Shown piece after piece: positions 1-8,651 of a DNA stretch of 56,093 nt (positions are counted from its first letter, which is position 1; the number at the start of each line of letters is the position of its first letter). Source of the stretch: Gemmatimonadota bacterium (GTDB lineage Bacteria > Gemmatimonadota > Gemmatimonadetes > Gemmatimonadales > Gemmatimonadaceae); contig CANHJV010000004.1 of the NCBI GenBank assembly GCA_947461225.1, positions 1-56,093 on the forward strand. The letters run 5' to 3'. A program made the position numbers and the translations under genes. The notes beneath the pieces are model-generated. The model had not been told where the DNA came from. It searched no databases and was given only the letters and a program-made list of their open reading frames with translations.

Positions 1-495
1 GATGGCGGCGGTAAGAATCGGCGTGTCGCAGCGGATAAAATCGCGCGCGTAGAAGAAGTCGTGCACCGCCTGCTCCAGCTCGTGCCGCACGCGCATGATC
101 GCGACCTGCCGCTGACTGCGCAGCCAGAACGTGCGGTTGTCGAGCAGGAAGTCGATGCCGTGTTCCTTCGGCTGGATCGGATAATCGTTGGGACTGGTGC
201 CGATCACCTCGAGTGTCTGCACCCCCATCTCGAATCCGCCCGGCGCGCGCGCATCGGCGCGGACTTCCCCGGTCAGCGCCACCGACGCTTCCTGCGTCAG
301 TTCGGCGAACGCGTTCCACGAGGCCTCCGGCACCTCGGACTTCACCAGTACCGCCTGCAGGATCCCCGTGCCATCACGGGCCACGACGAAGGCCACCTTG
401 CCCTTGGAGCGCAGGTGGGTAACCCACGCGCGAACGGTGACGACGGCGCCGACATGGTGCTTGAGGTCGGCGATGCGGGTGCTGGATTGGTTCAT
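1..495 (-). CDS. asnS: asparaginyl-tRNA synthetase, C-terminus cut by window edge
   Basis: Translating the minus strand from the ATG at 495 gives 165 residues that run off the left edge with no stop. They begin MNQSSTRIADLKHHVG, followed by an OB-fold anticodon-binding domain (VTVRAWVTHLRSKGKVAF) and the hallmark HGIDFLLDNRTFWLRSQRQ entering the class II catalytic core. This pattern is typical of AsnRS, which charges tRNA-Asn with asparagine in the cytoplasm. The catalytic motifs 2 and 3 lie outside the window. The gene follows recG by 84 bases on the same strand, with no terminator visible between them. AspRS or LysRS share the fold, but the HGIDFLLDNRxxWLR string favours AsnRS. Confidence 0.9.
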   Translation of the reverse strand, partial: MNQSSTRIADLKHHVGAVVTVRAWVTHLRSKGKVAFVVARDGTGILQAVLVKSEVPEASWNAFAELTQEASVALTGEVRADARAPGGFEMGVQTLEVIGTSPNDYPIQPKEHGIDFLLDNRTFWLRSQRQVAIMRVRHELEQAVHDFFYARDFIRCDTPILTAAI

Positions 496-579
496 CGGAC
501 GGCGAGTTGAAGGAGAGCCGTGAAGCTACACCGATGCCCGCTCGTGCTCCAAGAGTTGACGCACCGCCCGCGGCGCCAC

Positions 580-2712
580 CTACCCCACCCGGAACAGCTC
601 CAAGGCGCGGGCATAGCCCACCGTGAGCACGTGGCGGAGCCCCTGATGCGAGGGCGCCGCCAGCTCCAAGTCGTCCCGCAGCACACGTTCGGCCACGATC
701 CGCGCGGTCTCGTTGAGGGCTTCGTCGCGGAGCGGATCGGCGATCCGGAACGCCGGCAGCCCGTGCTGCTTCGCGCCGAACAAGTCGCCCATGCCACGAA
801 GCTGCAGGTCGGCCCTTGCGATCTCGAAGCCGTCTTCGGTGCCGGCGAACAAGCCCAGACGTTCGGCCGCCTCGGCGCCCACGTCGCCCAGCAAAATGCA
901 GTAGGACTGCTCGGCGCCTCGGCCCACGCGTCCCCGCAGCTGATGCAGCTGCGAAAGTCCGAAGCGTTCCGGGTGCTCGATGATCATGACCGTGGCGTTG
1001 CCCACGTCGATGCCCACCTCGATCACCGTCGTGGCCACCAGGACGTCTACCTCGCCATCGCGAAAGGCGCGCATGATGACGTCGCGCGCATCGGCCGGCA
1101 ATCGGCCATGGAGCAAGGCCACCCGTCGCTGTGCAAGCGGTCCGTTGATGAGCTCGTCGAACATCACGGTGGCCGCCTTGAGCTCCATCTTCTCGGAGGT
1201 CTCGATGAGCGGGTAGACCACGTACACCTGACGTCCGGCGTCGAGCTGCGTGTTGGCGAACTCGAACACCTTGGAGCGACCCGATTCAGGTCGCACGACC
1301 GTGGTGATCGGGTGACGACCCGGGGGTCGCTCGTCGAGGATACTCACGTCGAGATCGCCATACAGTGTGAGGGCGAGCGAGCGCGGAATCGGCGTGGCGC
1401 TCATGAGCAGCACATCGGGGGCTTTGCCCTTCGACCCGAGCGTAGCGCGCTGCTCGACGCCGAACCGATGCTGTTCATCGATGATCGCCAAGCCGAGATT
1501 GGCGAATGCGACGTCGCCCTGAATCAGGGCGTGTGTCCCGATGGCGATCACCGGCTCGGGCGAGGCGAGTCGCGCCAGCGCGGCGCGGCGCTCCTTGGCC
1601 CCCAGGCGACCCGTGAGCAATACCGGCGTGATGCCGAGGGGAGCCAGCAGCGCGCCAATGCTGCGTGCGTGCTGCTCCGCCAGCAACTCGGTGGGCGCCA
1701 TGAGCGCGACCTGCGCGCCGTTCTCCATCGCCAGCAGCGCAGAGAAAACCGCGACCACCGTTTTTCCGGCGCCTACATCGCCCTGCAGCAGGCGATGCAT
1801 GCGCCGTGGGCTCTCCATGTCGGCCACGATCTCGCGAATGGCCCGCACTTGTGCCCCAGTGAGCGTGTACGGCAGCACCGCACGCAGCTTCGTGGTCAGG
1901 TCGCGACGATTCACGAAGGCGGTGCCACCGCGGGCTTCGCGGGCCACCTGATTCGCCTTGCGGTGCAAGAGCTGCACGCACAGCAACTCTTCGAACGCGA
2001 GCCGAGCACGTCCGCGCAGCGCCTCGACCACTGACGTGGGGCGATGCACCAGACGCAGCGCCTCGGGGAGCGGCGGCACGTTGGCGTGCGCCAGGATCTC
2101 GCGCGGCAGCGTTTCCTGCACCAGCGGCAGCAGCTGATCGAGATGCTGCTGCACCATGGCGCGCAGCACCCGTACCGACAGTCCGTCGGTGCTCGGATAC
2201 ACCGCCAGCACGCGCCCTTCGTTTGTGCCCTCTTCTTCCGGTCCCAGATTCACGAACTCGCGCGGCTGCAACCGGCGACCGTGGAAGAAGCGGACCTGTC
2301 CGGTGCAGAGCAGCCAGTCGCCCTTGTTGATCGTGCGATCGAGGAACGGCTGGCCGGGCCACGCCACTTCGATCATGCCGCTGGCATCCTGCACCACGGC
2401 CTGGAAGACGCGTAGCCCCTTGCGGGTGGGGAGCACGCCCTTGGCGATCACCTGCCCCAGCACGGTGATGTCGGCGCCGACGACGGCCTGCGCGATGCGT
2501 GTGACGGTACTCGTGTCTTCGTAGCGGTGCGGCACGTGGCGCAGCAGATCGCCGGCCATCGTGATCCCCAATCGCGCCAGCATCTCGGCGCGCACCGGAC
2601 CGACCCCTTTGAGATACGTGACCGGCGTGTCGAGCGTGAGCCTCGGCGCTGGACGCGCAGGCGGACGTCGCTTCCGCTCCTGCGGGTCACGATCGCCACC
2701 GAAGGCCATCAC
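580..2712 (-). CDS. recG: ATP-dependent DNA helicase RecG
   Basis: About 710 residues, close to the 690-700 usual for RecG, which remodels stalled forks and Holliday junctions. An N-terminal wedge/OB domain is followed by a superfamily 2 helicase core: Walker A LLQGDVGAGKTVVA, motif II DEQH (IIDEQHRFG), motif III MSATPIPRSLALTLYG, then ATTVIEVGIDVGNATVM and QLRGRVGRG. The RecG-specific ILDERPPGR follows motif III. The start is either GTG at 2712 (GTGA overlap with the ftsY stop) or ATG at 2709 (TGATG overlap). Both imply translational coupling to ftsY. Confidence 0.96.
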   Translation of the reverse strand: MMAFGGDRDPQERKRRPPARPAPRLTLDTPVTYLKGVGPVRAEMLARLGITMAGDLLRHVPHRYEDTSTVTRIAQAVVGADITVLGQVIAKGVLPTRKGLRVFQAVVQDASGMIEVAWPGQPFLDRTINKGDWLLCTGQVRFFHGRRLQPREFVNLGPEEEGTNEGRVLAVYPSTDGLSVRVLRAMVQQHLDQLLPLVQETLPREILAHANVPPLPEALRLVHRPTSVVEALRGRARLAFEELLCVQLLHRKANQVAREARGGTAFVNRRDLTTKLRAVLPYTLTGAQVRAIREIVADMESPRRMHRLLQGDVGAGKTVVAVFSALLAMENGAQVALMAPTELLAEQHARSIGALLAPLGITPVLLTGRLGAKERRAALARLASPEPVIAIGTHALIQGDVAFANLGLAIIDEQHRFGVEQRATLGSKGKAPDVLLMSATPIPRSLALTLYGDLDVSILDERPPGRHPITTVVRPESGRSKVFEFANTQLDAGRQVYVVYPLIETSEKMELKAATVMFDELINGPLAQRRVALLHGRLPADARDVIMRAFRDGEVDVLVATTVIEVGIDVGNATVMIIEHPERFGLSQLHQLRGRVGRGAEQSYCILLGDVGAEAAERLGLFAGTEDGFEIARADLQLRGMGDLFGAKQHGLPAFRIADPLRDEALNETARIVAERVLRDDLELAAPSHQGLRHVLTVGYARALELFRVG

Positions 2713-3638
2713 GCCTCCACCAGCTCCTTGGCGTAGTCACCCGCATCGAACGGTTCGAGGTCGCCGATCTGCTCACCGAGTCCGACGAACTTGATCGGCA
2801 CGTTCAGCGCCTCGTGGACGGCCACCACGATGCCACCCTTGGCCGTCCCATCGAGCTTCGTAACCACGATGCCCGTGACCGGAACGGCCGCCGAGAAGGT
2901 GCGCGCCTGCGAGAGCGCGTTCTGACCGATCGTCCCATCGAGGACGAGCAGCACTTCGTGCGGGGCATCGGGCAGTCGCTTCATGATCACGCGATGAATC
3001 TTGCGCAACTCCGTCATGAGATCGTCACTCGTGTGCAGGCGCCCGGCCGTGTCCACGATGACGACGTCAGCACCACGCGTCATGCCGGCATCGACGGCGT
3101 CGAAGGCCACAGACGCGGGGTCCGATCCAGGCGCACCGCCTACGAAGTCGACCCCGGCCCGCTCCGCCCACACCCGCAACTGATCGATGGCGCCCGCCCG
3201 AAACGTGTCGGCGGCTCCGAGCAGCACCTTCTTCCCGTCCTGCTTGAACTGCGCCGAGAGCTTGCCGATAAACGTGGTTTTGCCCGCACCGTTCACGCCG
3301 ATAACGAGGACGACGGTGGGACCGGTGGCCGCGCGGATCAACGTGGGATCGGCATTGCCCTTTCGCAGCGCCGCTTCGATGCCGGTGGCCAGCGCGCGGC
3401 GGAATTCGGCCTCCGTTTTGACTTCACCGCGCTTGGCACGAAGCTCGACGTCCGCCACCAAGGCCAGCGACGTGGTCACGCCAAAATCGGACTCGATCAA
3501 GAGCGTCTCGAGCGTCTCGAGCGATCCTTCATCGACGCCTTTGAAGAGCACCGACACGTCGGTGAGTGCAATGTCCTTGAAGCGCTGCCAGAGCGAGCGC
3601 TTGGGAGCTTCATCCTTACGGCGAAACAGGCGAGCCAT
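2709..3638 (-). CDS. ftsY: signal recognition particle receptor FtsY
   Basis: 309 residues from the ATG at 3638 (MARLFRRKDEAPKRSLWQ). The open frame continues upstream to 3833, but that part lies inside the preceding gene and looks like out-of-frame sequence. The protein has the short basic N-terminus, the NG domain four-helix bundle and SRP GTPase motifs: GVNGAGKTTFIGKL, DTFRAGAIDQL, DTAGRLHTSDDLM, TKLDGTAKGG and GLGEQIGDLEPFD. It docks SRP-ribosome complexes at the inner membrane. The long acidic A domain of E. coli FtsY is missing, as in many phyla. It is directly coupled to recG downstream. Confidence 0.96.
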   Translation of the reverse strand: MARLFRRKDEAPKRSLWQRFKDIALTDVSVLFKGVDEGSLETLETLLIESDFGVTTSLALVADVELRAKRGEVKTEAEFRRALATGIEAALRKGNADPTLIRAATGPTVVLVIGVNGAGKTTFIGKLSAQFKQDGKKVLLGAADTFRAGAIDQLRVWAERAGVDFVGGAPGSDPASVAFDAVDAGMTRGADVVIVDTAGRLHTSDDLMTELRKIHRVIMKRLPDAPHEVLLVLDGTIGQNALSQARTFSAAVPVTGIVVTKLDGTAKGGIVVAVHEALNVPIKFVGLGEQIGDLEPFDAGDYAKELVEA

Positions 3639-3684
3639 TCTTGACCAGGCGAAGAGAAACGAAGGGTCGAACGCGTAGCGACGA

Positions 3685-5601
3685 TCAGCGATAGCCGGCC
3701 GCGCGGCGACCGATCCACTCGCCGCAGAGCAGCAGCAGCGCGAGCACGAACGGCCAACCGGCATCGGCCAGTCGCGGGGCATCGGAGGAGAGGGCCCCGC
3801 GCGAAAGCGCGCCATCGCGCACAGTGGGCGCACGCGGTACCCACTCCCGCGAGGCGTTCACGACCAGCACGCTGGCGCCACCCTCGGCCTGCACATCGTA
3901 CACCCCGGCCGCCAAGGCGGGCGAGGTCGTTTCGAAGCTTGCGCCGGTAAAGCGGAGCGTGAGGGAATCGACGATGCCGTCGCCGCGACGGCTGATGCGC
4001 ACCGAGACAATCGAATCGGCACCACCGCGGCGCCACGCCACGGCGTCTCCGGCGCGCAGCAACGAGGCCATCGGCCGAGCCGCGCGCACATCGCCCCGCC
4101 CAGCCGCCAGCCAATCGAAGATCGCGCCCCATAGGGCACCGAACGCCTCGGCCGAGCGGCCACCGCGCAACGCCCACCCGGCGTACCCCGATCCCGACAC
4201 CACGATCGTGCGCACACCGTTCTCTGTACGGGCCGCGATCGCCGGTACGGCCTCGCCACGCTTGCCGAGCTGCGCGGTCAGCACCGGCATCGATCCGGTG
4301 GCCGGTCCGGCCAGCGTGAGCGGCGGCAACGAATCGAGCGGCAAGCCGGCCAGCGCGGAAACCAGCGGCGACGCCGGCACGCCAGACGCATACCACTCCG
4401 GCGTCCGCGCCACCTCACCCGCCCGCGCGATCGCCGTGGGCGGTGCGGGTACCCAGAGCGCCTTCGCGCCCGTGGCGCTGCGGATGGCCGCGCGGGGGCG
4501 CCACGCGGTATCACCGTGCACGATGAGCATGCCCGCGGCACCGGCCTGCGTTTTCACGTCCGCTTCGCTGATTGGTGCCAAGGAGCCTTCCACGCGCCAC
4601 ACGCCGGGCGCGAGGCGCAGGAAGGCCCGTGTGGGCACGTTGAGGGCGCCACGCAGCACGACGAGCGCCTCGCGCACGTCGAGGTCCGGCGCGGTCGACA
4701 CGAACACGGCAGACGGCCGATCCCCGATGTCGATCGTGCTGGACAGCGTGTCATTACGCGGCTCGGCATCGCCCGGCACGAGCAACACCGAGCGCACGAT
4801 GGCCGAACGGGCACCGCGCGGTAGCGCGATCGTGGTGGTCACGCGTGTCGAGGTGAGCGCGGCCAGGGCCGGCACCGGGAGCATGACCGGCGCGAGGCCT
4901 TCGACCGCGACGCGCAACTGCGCGTCCGGCGTGGCCGACGCACCAGCGGTCACGGTGGCCGCCACGGTGATCGTGTCGCCAGCCGTGGCATTGGTCGGCA
5001 CCGCCATGTCCGCGATCGCCCCGTCGGTGCGTGGCACATTCGCCAGCACGCGTACGGTGGAGCCGGCCGGGGCTTCCGCCAACGACTCGGCGTCATCGAC
5101 CTCGCCGTCGGTGAGGAGGACCAACGGACGGCCCAGCGACGCGGCCCGATCGACCGCGGCACGCACCCGAGAGCCCTGATCATCGGCGCGTAGCCCCGGG
5201 ATATCGGAGGCGCTGATATCGCGGATCGAGTCGCCAACGATCACGAAGGCATCGGCGCCAGACGCGTCGCGCTTGACCGCCTCGGCGAGCCGTTCCCGCC
5301 AGACCTTACTGACCGAGTTCTCGTCGCCGACGGCGCGACGCGAAGAGGCCGACACGTCGATTGCCACGAGGGGCGCGGCGGGTCGAGACGGCGCCGACGG
5401 GGCGCCGAAGAGGATGGCCGCGACGATCGCCACGGCGAGGGCGCGCAGGGCGCCGAGCAGGATCGCACGGGAACGCGCAAGCGAGCCGACACGCCCGTAG
5501 GCGAGCCAGGCCGCGGCAACGCCGAGTGCGAGGGCAAGTATCCAGCGAATCACGACAGTAACGTCATTGATCGGCACGATGGGAGAAAGGGCAAAGGGCA
5601 A
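3685..5601 (-). CDS. membrane-anchored vWA-domain protein, function unknown
   Basis: Up to 638 residues. The N-terminus has two predicted membrane helices (WILALALGVAAAWLAYG and LGALRALAVAIVAAILFG). A von Willebrand A-like domain follows, with a MIDAS-type DVSAS motif and LLTDGEVDD. Then come beta-rich segments and a single C-terminal helix (WPFVLALLLLCGEWIGRR). This resembles BatA/aerotolerance-like and N-terminal-double-TM membrane proteins. No enzymatic function is evident. The TTG at 5601 is a poor start and falls inside an inverted repeat; GTG at 5577 or 5553 is more plausible. It sits between an M23 peptidase gene and ftsY, so a cell-envelope role is possible but unproven. Confidence 0.75.
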   Translation of the reverse strand: MPFALSPIVPINDVTVVIRWILALALGVAAAWLAYGRVGSLARSRAILLGALRALAVAIVAAILFGAPSAPSRPAAPLVAIDVSASSRRAVGDENSVSKVWRERLAEAVKRDASGADAFVIVGDSIRDISASDIPGLRADDQGSRVRAAVDRAASLGRPLVLLTDGEVDDAESLAEAPAGSTVRVLANVPRTDGAIADMAVPTNATAGDTITVAATVTAGASATPDAQLRVAVEGLAPVMLPVPALAALTSTRVTTTIALPRGARSAIVRSVLLVPGDAEPRNDTLSSTIDIGDRPSAVFVSTAPDLDVREALVVLRGALNVPTRAFLRLAPGVWRVEGSLAPISEADVKTQAGAAGMLIVHGDTAWRPRAAIRSATGAKALWVPAPPTAIARAGEVARTPEWYASGVPASPLVSALAGLPLDSLPPLTLAGPATGSMPVLTAQLGKRGEAVPAIAARTENGVRTIVVSGSGYAGWALRGGRSAEAFGALWGAIFDWLAAGRGDVRAARPMASLLRAGDAVAWRRGGADSIVSVRISRRGDGIVDSLTLRFTGASFETTSPALAAGVYDVQAEGGASVLVVNASREWVPRAPTVRDGALSRGALSSDAPRLADAGWPFVLALLLLCGEWIGRRAAGYR

Positions 5602-5626
5602 AGAAGCCGAAGCCTCTTTGCCCTTT
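5593..5626 (-). terminator. perfect 12-bp inverted repeat between M23 and vWA genes
   Basis: AAAGGGCAAAGA at 5593-5604 pairs perfectly with TCTTTGCCCTTT at 5615-5626 across a 10-nt loop. It lies just after the M23 peptidase stop (5649) and overlaps the weakest proposed start of the next gene. The left side contains the 7-mer GGGCAAA twice in tandem. The minus-strand transcript would form a 12-bp stem, but no clean U-tract of the standard kind follows. It could be an attenuator, an mRNA-stability hairpin or a repeat element. Confidence 0.5.
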
Positions 5627-5648
5627 ACGCGGAAGCCTGCCGATCAGT

Positions 5649-6944
5649 TCAGTCGCCGGCGGTGCGAGTCACGACCGGGCCCGCGGCGGTGCGCGCCGTG
5701 GGCGCGCCATCGAGACGGGCGAAGAGTCGCGCCTTGAGATCCGCAAAGCTGCTGCGCTGGCCGGCCGCCAGCGGCTCTCCGGTCACGTTGCGCAGGGCGA
5801 CTCGCGGATCGCGGTGCTTCCCGTTCACGAGCACTTCGAAATGGAGGTGCGGGGCGGTAGATAGTCCCGTGGTGCCCACGAACGCGACGGTGCGCGAGAT
5901 CGAGACATTGGTGCCACGACGGATGCCGGCGGCGAAGCCATTGAGATGGCCGTAGCGCGTGACAAAGCCGTTGCGATGGCGAATCTCGAGCACGCGACCG
6001 TAGCCGCCCTTCCAGCCGGCGAAGATGACCACGCCGTCACCGAGCGCGCGCACGGGCGTCCCGCGTGCGGCCGCGTAATCCATGCCTTGGTGCGCGCGGA
6101 CCGTGCCGAGGATCGGGTGACGGCGCAAGCCGAACACGCTCGAGATCCGTCGGAAGGCGAGCGGCGCGCGGAGGAACGCGGCGCGCATCGACTTGCCTTC
6201 GCCATCGAAATAGCTGGCCTTGTTGCCCTGCGCGAACCGCATGGTCTCCACCCGACGACCATCGACGGTGAGCCGCGCAGCAATCACGTCACCGGGGCGC
6301 ACCGCCCCGTTGGGCGCGCGCTGACGCTCCATGAGCACCTTGATGGTGTCACCTTCGCGCAGATCACGGCTGAGGTCGACGCGGTACTCGAGGATGTCAG
6401 CCAGGGCGTAGGCGACGTCACGGCGCACATTGGGCGGGAACGCATCGGCGCTCTGGGCAATGGCACCGGTCAGCGTGGATGAGACGACGCCACCGACCAC
6501 CACGGTGTCCGTGGTCCATGGCAGCGTTTCTTCCTTCTCAAGCCATCCCGACCGTGAACCCGCCGTGGTCGATCGCGTAAACCGGACCAGCCGGTCGATC
6601 GCGAGCTGTAGCACGACCTCGGAGGCGCCGGAGTCGGGGCTGACCCTGGAGGTGATGGTGGTGCCGGCGCGGATCTTTCGCGCGTCGATGGCCTGCGACT
6701 CCGTTAGCACACGGGTGGCTTCGTCGCGCGGGACACCGGCACGTTCCAGCACGGCAACGAGCGGCTCCCCCCGCTTTACGGTGTCAACGCGGACGCGCCA
6801 CTTCGAGGCGACAGAAACACGAGACCCCGCAGCGAGGACTGTCGCTGCGGGGCGTTCGGGGACAGGACGTCCCAACGCAATAGCGGTGGCTCCGATACCG
6901 GCACAAAGGGTAGCCATCAGGAGCCGTGCGCGAGCGTTGGTCAA
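5649..6944 (-). CDS. M23-family (LytM) metallopeptidase, exported
   Basis: 431 residues. An N-terminal signal/membrane segment ([18 protein letters not shown]) is followed by an OapA/LysM-like region ([16 protein letters not shown]), a central beta domain and a C-terminal LytM domain. The zinc ligands are visible as HQGMD (HxxxD) and HLHFE (HxH). Such proteins cut peptidoglycan cross-links or, when degenerate, activate amidases; here the catalytic residues look intact. The start is TTG at 6944, which overlaps the ftsZ stop as TTGA and has GGAG about 9 nt upstream; an internal ATG lies at 6917. Position directly after ftsZ suggests a role in septal wall hydrolysis. Confidence 0.88.
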   Translation of the reverse strand: MTNARARLLMATLCAGIGATAIALGRPVPERPAATVLAAGSRVSVASKWRVRVDTVKRGEPLVAVLERAGVPRDEATRVLTESQAIDARKIRAGTTITSRVSPDSGASEVVLQLAIDRLVRFTRSTTAGSRSGWLEKEETLPWTTDTVVVGGVVSSTLTGAIAQSADAFPPNVRRDVAYALADILEYRVDLSRDLREGDTIKVLMERQRAPNGAVRPGDVIAARLTVDGRRVETMRFAQGNKASYFDGEGKSMRAAFLRAPLAFRRISSVFGLRRHPILGTVRAHQGMDYAAARGTPVRALGDGVVIFAGWKGGYGRVLEIRHRNGFVTRYGHLNGFAAGIRRGTNVSISRTVAFVGTTGLSTAPHLHFEVLVNGKHRDPRVALRNVTGEPLAAGQRSSFADLKARLFARLDGAPTARTAAGPVVTRTAGD

Positions 6945-8200
6945 TCCATCTGTCTCCGTATGAACGTCGGGATCTCCATGTCGTCGAGCTCAACGCTGGG
7001 CGACGAGGAAATCGGAGGAACTCGAGGCGGCCGTGGTGGCGCGCCTTCCCAAGCAGGACGAGCAGGGGCGGCCACAGGTCTCGGCGCGGGCCGATCCTTG
7101 GACGGGAACGGGAGCACCGAGGGACCGGGCTTTGCAGCAGCCACAGCGGGAAAAGATGCAGCCGGCGGCTGCTGTCCGGAAGGGGCCGTTGTGCCCTGCG
7201 GCACATTCCGGACGACGCCGTTACCGGCGCCTCCCTGGTTCTGCTTGTCGAAACCGGTCGCAATGACCGTGACCCGGATCTCGTTCATCATGGCGGGCTC
7301 GTGCACGGCGCCGAAGATGATCTCAGCGCTGTCCCCGACCGCATCGTGCACGATGTCGTTGATCTGCGTGACTTCACCGAGGGTGAGGTCTTCGCCACCC
7401 GTGATGTTGACCAAGACGCCGGTGGCGCCGGAGATCGAGACGTTATCGAGCAACGGCGAGGCGATGGCCTGCTGGGCGGCTTCCATCGCGCGGTTTTCGC
7501 CGCGACCGACGCCGGTGCCCATGAGGGCGGAGCCTCCGTTCTGCATGACGGTGCGCACGTCGGCGAAGTCGACGTTCACGAGCCCGGTCTCACTGATGAG
7601 GAGCGAGATCCCCTGCGTGGCGTGGAGCAGCACTTCGTCGGCCTTCTTGAGCGCCTCATGGAACGGGATCCCCTTCCCGACGACGGCGAGCAGTCGCTCG
7701 TTGGGCACGATGATCATCGTGTCCACATGCTTGCGCATTTCGGCGATGCCTTCTTCCGCTTGGCGCATCCGCTTGCGGCCTTCAAACAGGAAGGGCCGCG
7801 TGACGATCCCGACCGTCAGAGCGCCGGCTTCGCGCGCGAGTTCACAGATCACGGGCGCCGCGCCGGTGCCGGTGCCGCCACCCATGCCGCAGGTGACGAA
7901 CACGAGATCGGCGTTGCCGAGTACGCGCTTGGTGTCCTCTCGATTCTCGTCGATCGCCTGCCGCCCGATTTCGGGACGCGCGCCAGCACCGAGTCCGCGC
8001 GTGAGCTTCTTGCCGATCTGAATCTTGACATCGGCCTTGGAGTTCATGAGCGCCTGCGCGTCGGTGTTCACCGAAATGAACTCGACGCCCTCGAGGTGTT
8101 CCTCGATCATGCGGTTGACGGCATTGCCGCCACCGCCGCCCACGCCCACCACCTTCATACGGGCGTTCTGGGGAGCGCTTTCTTCGAACTCGAAGGTCAT
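6941..8200 (-). CDS. ftsZ: cell division protein FtsZ
   Basis: 419 residues from the ATG at 8200 ([21 protein letters not shown]), chosen because GGAG lies 9 nt upstream; ATG at 8215 is the alternative. The tubulin-type GTPase domain carries the signature [12 protein letters not shown] and the N-terminal [13 protein letters not shown]. After about residue 320 there is a proline-rich linker. The final [14 protein letters not shown] is the conserved C-terminal peptide that binds FtsA and other partners. It polymerises into the Z-ring. Unlike in most dcw operons, the gene is separated from ftsA by about 3.5 kb, and the 450-base stretch before it probably holds its own promoter. Confidence 0.97.
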   Translation of the reverse strand: MTFEFEESAPQNARMKVVGVGGGGGNAVNRMIEEHLEGVEFISVNTDAQALMNSKADVKIQIGKKLTRGLGAGARPEIGRQAIDENREDTKRVLGNADLVFVTCGMGGGTGTGAAPVICELAREAGALTVGIVTRPFLFEGRKRMRQAEEGIAEMRKHVDTMIIVPNERLLAVVGKGIPFHEALKKADEVLLHATQGISLLISETGLVNVDFADVRTVMQNGGSALMGTGVGRGENRAMEAAQQAIASPLLDNVSISGATGVLVNITGGEDLTLGEVTQINDIVHDAVGDSAEIIFGAVHEPAMMNEIRVTVIATGFDKQNQGGAGNGVVRNVPQGTTAPSGQQPPAASFPAVAAAKPGPSVLPFPSKDRPAPRPVAAPARPAWEGAPPRPPRVPPISSSPSVELDDMEIPTFIRRQMD

Positions 8201-8294
8201 GCGGGGGAGCTCCATACGGGGCTTTACGGGCTCAGGGTGGTCGCACAGCGACCCGGCTGCGAGCCGAGTCACCGCGAGTCCTTTGCAGCGAGCT

Positions 8295-8310
8295 CCGCCG
8301 ACGTCGGCGG
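8295..8310. promoter_or_regulatory. 16-nt perfect palindrome in ftsZ leader
   Basis: CCGCCGACGTCGGCGG reads identically on both strands and lies 95-110 bases upstream of the ftsZ ATG, between the candidate promoter and the start codon. It could be an operator for a dimeric repressor or a small hairpin in the 5' leader. No known regulator site is recognised. Confidence 0.35.
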
Positions 8311-8369
8311 TCCGCGCACGGACTCTCAGGGATGTGGAATATCATGCCGCATAATGCGAACGCTTCCCT

Positions 8370-8397
8370 AGAATACACATTCGAGAGTGTAGCGCAA
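8370..8397 (-). promoter_or_regulatory. candidate ftsZ promoter
   Basis: On the minus strand TTGCGC (8397-8392), a 16-nt spacer and TATTCT (8375-8370) resemble a sigma70-type promoter. Transcription would begin near 8363 and give a leader of roughly 160 nt before ftsZ. The match is imperfect and the call rests mainly on the 450-base stretch between the M14 gene stop and ftsZ. Confidence 0.3.
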
Positions 8398-8518
8398 CCC
8401 ACGCAATCCGTTGAAGTTGGACGAATTCGTCACGACTTCGGGCGGCCTGAAATGGAGGCGATTTTATCCACAATTCGCCTCACTGCGACGGCTTGTGACA
8501 TTCGTGAATGGGGCGGCA

Positions 8519-8625
8519 GGAACTGATCACACAGCGGACACGAGAAAAAGAGAAAAAGAGGCTGGAGCGCCCAGCCCGGCCGCCTCCTGTTCTCTTTGTC
8601 TCGTTCGCTCTGTGTGATCAGTTCC
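8519..8625 (-). terminator. large inverted repeat with embedded terminator after the M14 gene
   Basis: GGAACTGATCACACAG (8519-8534) pairs perfectly with CTGTGTGATCAGTTCC (8610-8625). Imperfect complementarity continues inward for about 20 more bases. Nested inside, on the minus strand, GGCTGG-GCGCT-CCAGCC (8576-8560) is followed by a T-rich tract (8559-8541), a classical intrinsic terminator. It lies 27 bases after the stop of the M14 gene and would isolate it from ftsZ. The rest of the stretch 8201-8651 holds no gene I can support, only the ftsZ leader signals. Confidence 0.7.
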
Positions 8626-8651
8626 GGCGGGTTCCTGTCGCCCGCGCGGCC

